Origin: Eurosta solidaginis
Taxonomy: Eukaryota; Arthropoda; Insecta; Diptera; Tephritidae
Direction of reading: 5' to 3'
Assembly: GCF_040869045.1 (NCBI RefSeq)
Contig: NC_090322.1
Location: forward strand, 80,065,675 to 80,129,674
DNA length: 64,000 bases
Below the pieces are notes generated by a model, which was not told the origin of the DNA, did no database searches, and saw nothing but the letters and a program-made list of their open reading frames with translations. A program made the translations under genes and the position numbers. Positions 59,493 through 64,000 of the stretch are shown piece by piece. Each line of letters begins with the position of its first letter. The stretch's first letter is position 1.

Positions 59493-61481
59493 TTAAAATA
59501 AAAAATTATTCATCATTTTAAATTTTTTTATTGATGATATTTTTTATTCAAGCATTTCTTGAATAATGAATAACATTTTCTCGTTATTCAAAATATTTTA
59601 ATTGATGATAACCGCCCATTCTTATATTTACAAATTTTGAATGAAGAGTTGAGTTATTATTCATTATTTACAAAACATGGAATAACAATAAAATTTTAGT
59701 TTTTATTCGTTATTCAAAAATAAAAAAATAAACCATCGAGATGCCCTGAAAATATACCCATATGCGTAACCAGTTCGCATGTAGTTCTGAAGCTTCTTAT
59801 TTCCCTATAATATTGAGATGATTTTGGGGAGTATTCGCGGGGTTTTTGGGGGTCGTTTGGGGGTAATTTCTGGAATACCCTAAGGATCCTCCCGGGGTCT
59901 ATTGGGGTCCATTCCAGGGGCTCCCTGGCGATCCTCCTAGGGTTTTGGGGTCATTTCGGGATGGCTTTTGCGACTCCCTCAGCGTCTTTTGGAGGTCATT
60001 TTGGCATGGGTTAGGGGAGTACCTCGGGGTATTTCCATGACCTTTTTGGGACTCCCTCGGGGTCATTTGGGGGTCATTCCGGGATGATTATGGGGACTCT
60101 CTCGGGGTCCTCCCGGGGTCATTCGTGGGTCATTTCGGGATCTTTTGGGGACTCCCTCGGGGTCATTTGGGGGTCATTTGGGGGTAATTTCGGGATGGTT
60201 TTGGGGACTCCCTCGGTGTCCTCCCTGGGTCATTCCAGGATCTTTTCGGGGACTCCCTCGGGGTCATTTCGGGATATTTTTGGGGGCTCTCTCGGGGTCG
60301 TCCCGGGGTCATTTGGGGGTCATTTCGGGATCTTTTTGGGGACTCCCTCGGGGTCATTTCAGGATGGTTTTGGGGACTCCATCGGTGTCATTTAGGGGTC
60401 ATTTCGGGATGGTTTTGTGGACTCCCTCGGGATACTCCCGGGGTCATTTGGGGGTCATTCCGGGATCTTTTTGGGGACTCCCTCGGGGTCATTGGGGGGG
60501 TCATTTCGGGATAGTTTTGGGGACTCCATCGGGGTCATTTAGGGGTAATTTAGGGGTAATTTCGGGATGGTTTTGGGGACTCCCTCGGGACCATTTGGGG
60601 GTCATTCCAGGACGACCCCGAGGGAGTCCACAAGAATATCCCGGAATGACCCCCAAATGACCCCAGGAGGACCCCGAGAGAGTCCCCAAAACCATCCCCA
60701 AATGACTCCCGATGGAGTCCCCAAAACCATCCCGAAATGACCCCCAAATGACCCGGATGGAGTCCCCACAACCATCCCGAAATGACCCCCAATGGGCCCG
60801 AGGGAGTCCCCAAAAAGATCCCGGAATGACGCCCAAATGACCCGCATATGACCCCGAGGGAGTCCCAAAAAGGTCACGGAATGACCCCGGGAGGACCCGA
60901 GGTACTCCCCTAAACCATGCCAAAATGACCTCCAAAAGACCAAAGCCATCCCGAAATGACCCCAAAACCCTAGGAGGATCGCGAGGGAGCCCCTGGAATG
61001 GACCTCGGGAGGATCCTCAGGGTGTCCCAGAAATTACCTCTAAACGGCCCCCAAGAAACCCCGCGAATACCCCCAAAATCATCTCAATATTACACTAAGA
61101 AACTTCAGAACTACACGTGAATTGGTTACGAATATGTGTATATTTTCAGAGCATCTCGATGGTTTTTTTTTTTTATTTTTGAATAACTGAATAAAAACTA
61201 AAATTTTATTGTTATTCCATATTTTGTAAACAATGAATAATAACTCAACTCTTTATTCAAAATTTGTAAAAATAAGAATGATAACCGCCCATTCTTATTT
61301 TTACAAAAAAATCAATTAGAATATTTTGAATAACGAGAAAATGTTATTCATTATTCAAGAAATGCTTGAATAAAAAAGACCATGTTATTCATCACTCATG
61401 TTTTCTTGAATAATGAATAAAAATTTATTTTTTATTTTTTCGTCAATGGTTATTCAAATTTGTTGATAACGCCCATCCCTG
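59493..61481. mobile_element. Foldback-type element with GC-rich modular core
   Basis: About 2 kb of inverted repeat with its centre near 60612. The outer arms are AT-rich (59493-59820 and 61085-61481): AAGCATTTCTTGAATAATGA, GATAACCGCCCATTC and ACCATCGAGATGCCCTG appear in opposite orientation on the two sides. The inner arms are GC-rich tandem repeats, about 790 bp on the left and 470 bp on the right, with GGGGACTCCCTCGGGGTCAT on the left and its complement on the right. The right terminus reads GATAACGCCCATCCCTG (to 61481), that is CAGGGATGGGCG inward, which resembles hAT-type ends; the left terminus is missing. No transposase. Glycine-rich open frames on both strands are repeat shadows. Confidence 0.85.
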
Positions 61482-61669
61482 ATTCAAACTAGCATCCACT
61501 TGTAACACTGGTACTTTTTTCGTTCACTATTGTATCGTCTTATTCATGACTACTTCTATGTAGTAAGATACTTATGAGATCAGCCCACTGAAAACATACC
61601 AACTCTAACCTCTGTTTATAACTAAATAATAGTATAATTATATAATAAATAATATACAAAAACGCAAGT

Positions 61670-62453
61670 TTACTCGTTTGTGTAAAAGGCTCTTTCATTT
61701 TCACAGTCAATTGTTTCAAATAGTACTGAAGTATAGTACTGAAGTATATATTTAGGCCGTTGTTCATTTAAAAGTTCCTCTAGCAGTAGCATAGTTCGAA
61801 TTTTAAATGTGCGTAAATTCTCGTGAGAAAGGCTTCTTACGTCGGGAAGTAAGCTCATTAGAAACATTTTTTTTTTTGGATCTTCCGAAGTTGTATTTCC
61901 CTTTTTTGTTTTAAGGTAATTTAGCACCGCCACATCGACTTCGTCTCGGGCAGTTTTCTTTCTCTTCTTGGCACTAAATGTTGTTTCAAAATTGCTTTCT
62001 TTGGCTGGGTGTGATTCTAGGTCTTCGTGGAGGCACAATCGCTGTAGTTTTCGTCAACAGTTGATCCATTATCAATTTCATTCAAATATTGTTCTTCTAT
62101 TTCTGATATTATAACGTTGCTGGTATTCTCAGATGCACTGGTTTTACATATGGAAGAACGAATTGGATAATGTCGTGCAAATAGTAAGGCCTCTTCGCTT
62201 CAGTAGAAGATCCGCTAGGGGATACTTTGGCACTGCAAGGAAAAGTGTAATAAATTTAGATCTATTTATACATATTCCTCGTTTTTATTTATAAAAAGAA
62301 ATCCAAAATATAAACACCTGACCAATTCATTTCCACACCAATTGCTGGCAAGGCCCTTTCTATAATATCTTTCTTCGAATATTCTGCTAAATTATTTTTG
62401 TATAGGCAAGGATAATTCTCAACCAATTGAACAAATTTAGTCGGGTCGACCAT
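61670..62453 (-). pseudogene. MADF-BESS protein remnant
   Basis: Exon 1 (62318-62453; ATG 62453) encodes MVDPTKFVQLVENYPCLY and EYSKKDIIERALPAIG, the first half of a MADF DNA-binding domain. It ends at a CAG|GTGTTT donor. Exon 2 follows a TTTTCCTTGCAG acceptor near 62234: SGSSTEAKRPYYLHDIIQFV, then a frame change to SEIEEQYLNEIDNGST, another stop, then KKRKKTARDEVDVAVL and a BESS motif (KKMFLMSLLPDVRSLS) near 61860, ending at 61670. The second half of MADF, with its Trp-rich helix, is missing between the exons. Two or more frame breaks mark it as dead. Dipterans have many such transcription regulators (Adf-1 relatives), and some transposons carry them, so origin is open. Confidence 0.65.
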
Positions 62454-62910
62454 TTTATATTTTTTTATATGAAATAAATTCAATATATATTTATAGCAAC
62501 AGAAGCACAGCACACAAGTTTGCAAACGAAAAATTGTAAATAAACATCTACTTCTTGCTATTTTCTAGGCGTATTTACGCCTAGCGACGAACATTGCTGT
62601 ACTCCTAGCTACATAAAAATTTCATGCTTTGTCGCTTTCATACAGCTGACGCCACGTATGCAGCTCTCCATTCAAATATATGTGTTCGGCATTAAAGCGT
62701 ACAAATTTCGCCTGCAGCGTCTAATACGCGTAGCCTCGTGTGCACCTTGCCTAAATATAATGTATAGAAATTTATTCAAATAATACAATATTCTAAATAA
62801 ATAGTACATATAATGCTTTAAATAAATGTTTATATATAAATATGTATATATAATTATAAAAAAATATTGGAAATTAAATTTTTTTGGTTGTTATTTTATT
62901 CATGTGGCTG
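62454..62910. other. Noncoding, upstream of the MADF-BESS remnant
   Basis: Contains a short palindrome CTAGGCGTATTTACGCCTAG (62570-62589; arms of 9 bp) and a mixed-composition stretch to about 62750, then AT-rich sequence. It could include the old promoter of the minus-strand gene; nothing specific supports that. Confidence 0.5.
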
Positions 62911-63256
62911 CAAAGAGGATAAATACAATAAGAGCCGTCACTCGTTATTTTTTAGGCATTTACTCGATGTATACTGAGAGGTAGTCGCTACTTTTTTTTT
63001 GGGCGAGATGTTTATAAATGTCTTCTATACATTTTCGTGGGGTATTTGTGTTTATTTTTCCGACTGTATTTAATTAACCTACTTAATTCCCTTTCCAAAA
63101 ATCACAGTTGCACAAGGGGCCGACACGGCATGGATAAATGCGAGACAATTAAAAACGTCCCTCTCAGAAAACATTCGGCATCAATTTTTTAAATTTCCAG
63201 CGAAATACTCGCCACAAAATAACTAGTGACGGCTCTTATTGTATTTATCCTCTTTG
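62911..63256 (+). mobile_element. 346-bp MITE with long TIRs and 7-bp flanking repeat
   Basis: Starts CAAAGAGGATAAATACAATA and ends with the inverted form (TATTTATCCTCTTTG). The TIRs agree for 32 bases without mismatch, then mostly to about base 42. GTGGCTG flanks both sides (62904-62910 and 63257-63263). No coding capacity. A 7-bp duplication is not the standard 8 bp of hAT or P; the superfamily is left open. Confidence 0.88.
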
Positions 63257-63263
63257 GTGGCTG

Positions 63264-64000
63264 ATCCAGGTAAAGTAAATCGTCAGGTAAATTTCAAGTA
63301 ATACGCCGGCTATAGAAATGGTAAAACCGCAGTAAAATTTATTGTCAAAAGACTCGAAAATGTAGAGTGAAATGACCGAAGAAATGGCCGTCATTTGACG
63401 AGCAGTGTGACGTGTGTGAGCAGAACAGTGCTATGCTCACATCCTATAAGTGAGAGCGGAATGCACGATCACATTAATAGGAACGAAACGGAAAATTTCG
63501 TCACAAAAGTTCATCACGCCCATGCAAACCTGACCATGAATATAAAGGATATGACGATTCGAATGAAAAATTCTGAAAATGAAATATCATCTTGACAATT
63601 TTATCTTTCCTACAATGTATCGTTCTCTCTCACACCTGTTATGTTCATAGGGCTGGTCCTTGTTGCGTCCAAAAAATTGTCTGCGAGTCCGCAATTTATA
63701 ATTGAGCATATCCCAGAAAAAACTGTGCCCGTAAATTGGCTAGTAAAACGACTAAAACCTGTGTCGATGGAACACGTAAAACGTTCAGTAATATTTGTAC
63801 AGGGCGTCGGGAACTTTTGTGACCAGTACATTCCGTCGTACCTATTTATGTGTTTGTCCATACTGCTCACACATATACGGTATTAGGTTATCGAAATGTA
63901 AACAAACCATAGTGCTGTACTGTTCTTACAGTCACGTTAACTGTTAAAAGTCCCTCATTTTTTAAGTTATATACCTGTAACTTTACGAGTATTTTTACAG
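63264..64000. other. Unassigned sequence at the right edge
   Basis: Composition is closer to unique fly intergenic DNA than to the satellites. Short overlapping frames on both strands (63395-63595, 63610-63886) show no domain I recognise. No repeat shared with the rest of the window was seen. Confidence 0.5.

Noticed and set aside
60084..60660. Glycine-rich, collagen-like frames in the GC-rich core
   Set aside because: Several overlapping frames on both strands give the same kind of repetitive peptide; they are products of the minisatellite.
63395..63886. Overlapping short frames near the right edge
   Set aside because: No domain, no splice pattern and opposite-strand overlap; not enough to call a gene.

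Overview
The window looks like transposon-rich, AT-rich heterochromatin from a higher dipteran fly, perhaps a tephritid. The grounds are the Copia element (its primer site resembles the half-tRNA-iMet site of Drosophila copia), a PIF/Harbinger element with fly-type GT-AG introns, a MADF-BESS remnant, RNase-H-bearing LINEs and tRNA-like repeats. The order is inference; the species cannot be read from the sequence. I see no intact host gene and no prokaryotic feature. Almost every long open frame is either a repeat shadow or a broken transposon gene.

Layout. 1-10155: complex satellite made of 111-bp monomers and a ~890-bp module. 10156-10640: one unit of a second repeat, S2 (~455 bp). 11198-13416: decayed LINE (copy A), cut off by a 3'-truncated Ty3/gypsy element on the minus strand (13417-17809). 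17810-18809: noncoding. 18810-21819: second, plus-strand gypsy pol (CsRn1-like). 21995-34345: S2 array, broken by a 2703-bp Harbinger element (24510-27212), an unassigned stretch, an inverted S2 block and a Penelope-like scar (31218-31450). 35031-46165: the 111-bp satellite again, broken by a nearly intact Copia element (35276-39856). 46166-49826: S2 unit plus LINE copy B, a near-identical duplicate of 10156-13416.

49880-52040: fragments of a PHD-finger ORF1 and of a transposon protein, the latter element holding a 708-bp MITE. 52640-57340: S3 repeats (~440 bp) that each carry a pol III B box, head-to-head inverted and interrupted by a 5'-truncated LINE (copy C). 57386-57460: perfect 34-bp-arm hairpin. 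58880-59492: two copies of a tRNA-like SINE. 59493-61481: large foldback element with a GC-rich core built on an ~11-bp module. 61670-62453: broken MADF-BESS gene. 62911-63256: second MITE. The rest is unassigned.

The parts do not form an operon or pathway. They record a history: satellite growth, insertions into satellite units (several with clean target-site duplications), unequal exchange, and a block duplication that copied already-dead elements. The nested, multi-family composition would suit a piRNA-producing or pericentromeric locus, but nothing in the sequence proves it. The strongest candidates for something undescribed are the foldback element, the B-box-bearing S3 array, and the 708-bp MITE with its empty-site paralogue.
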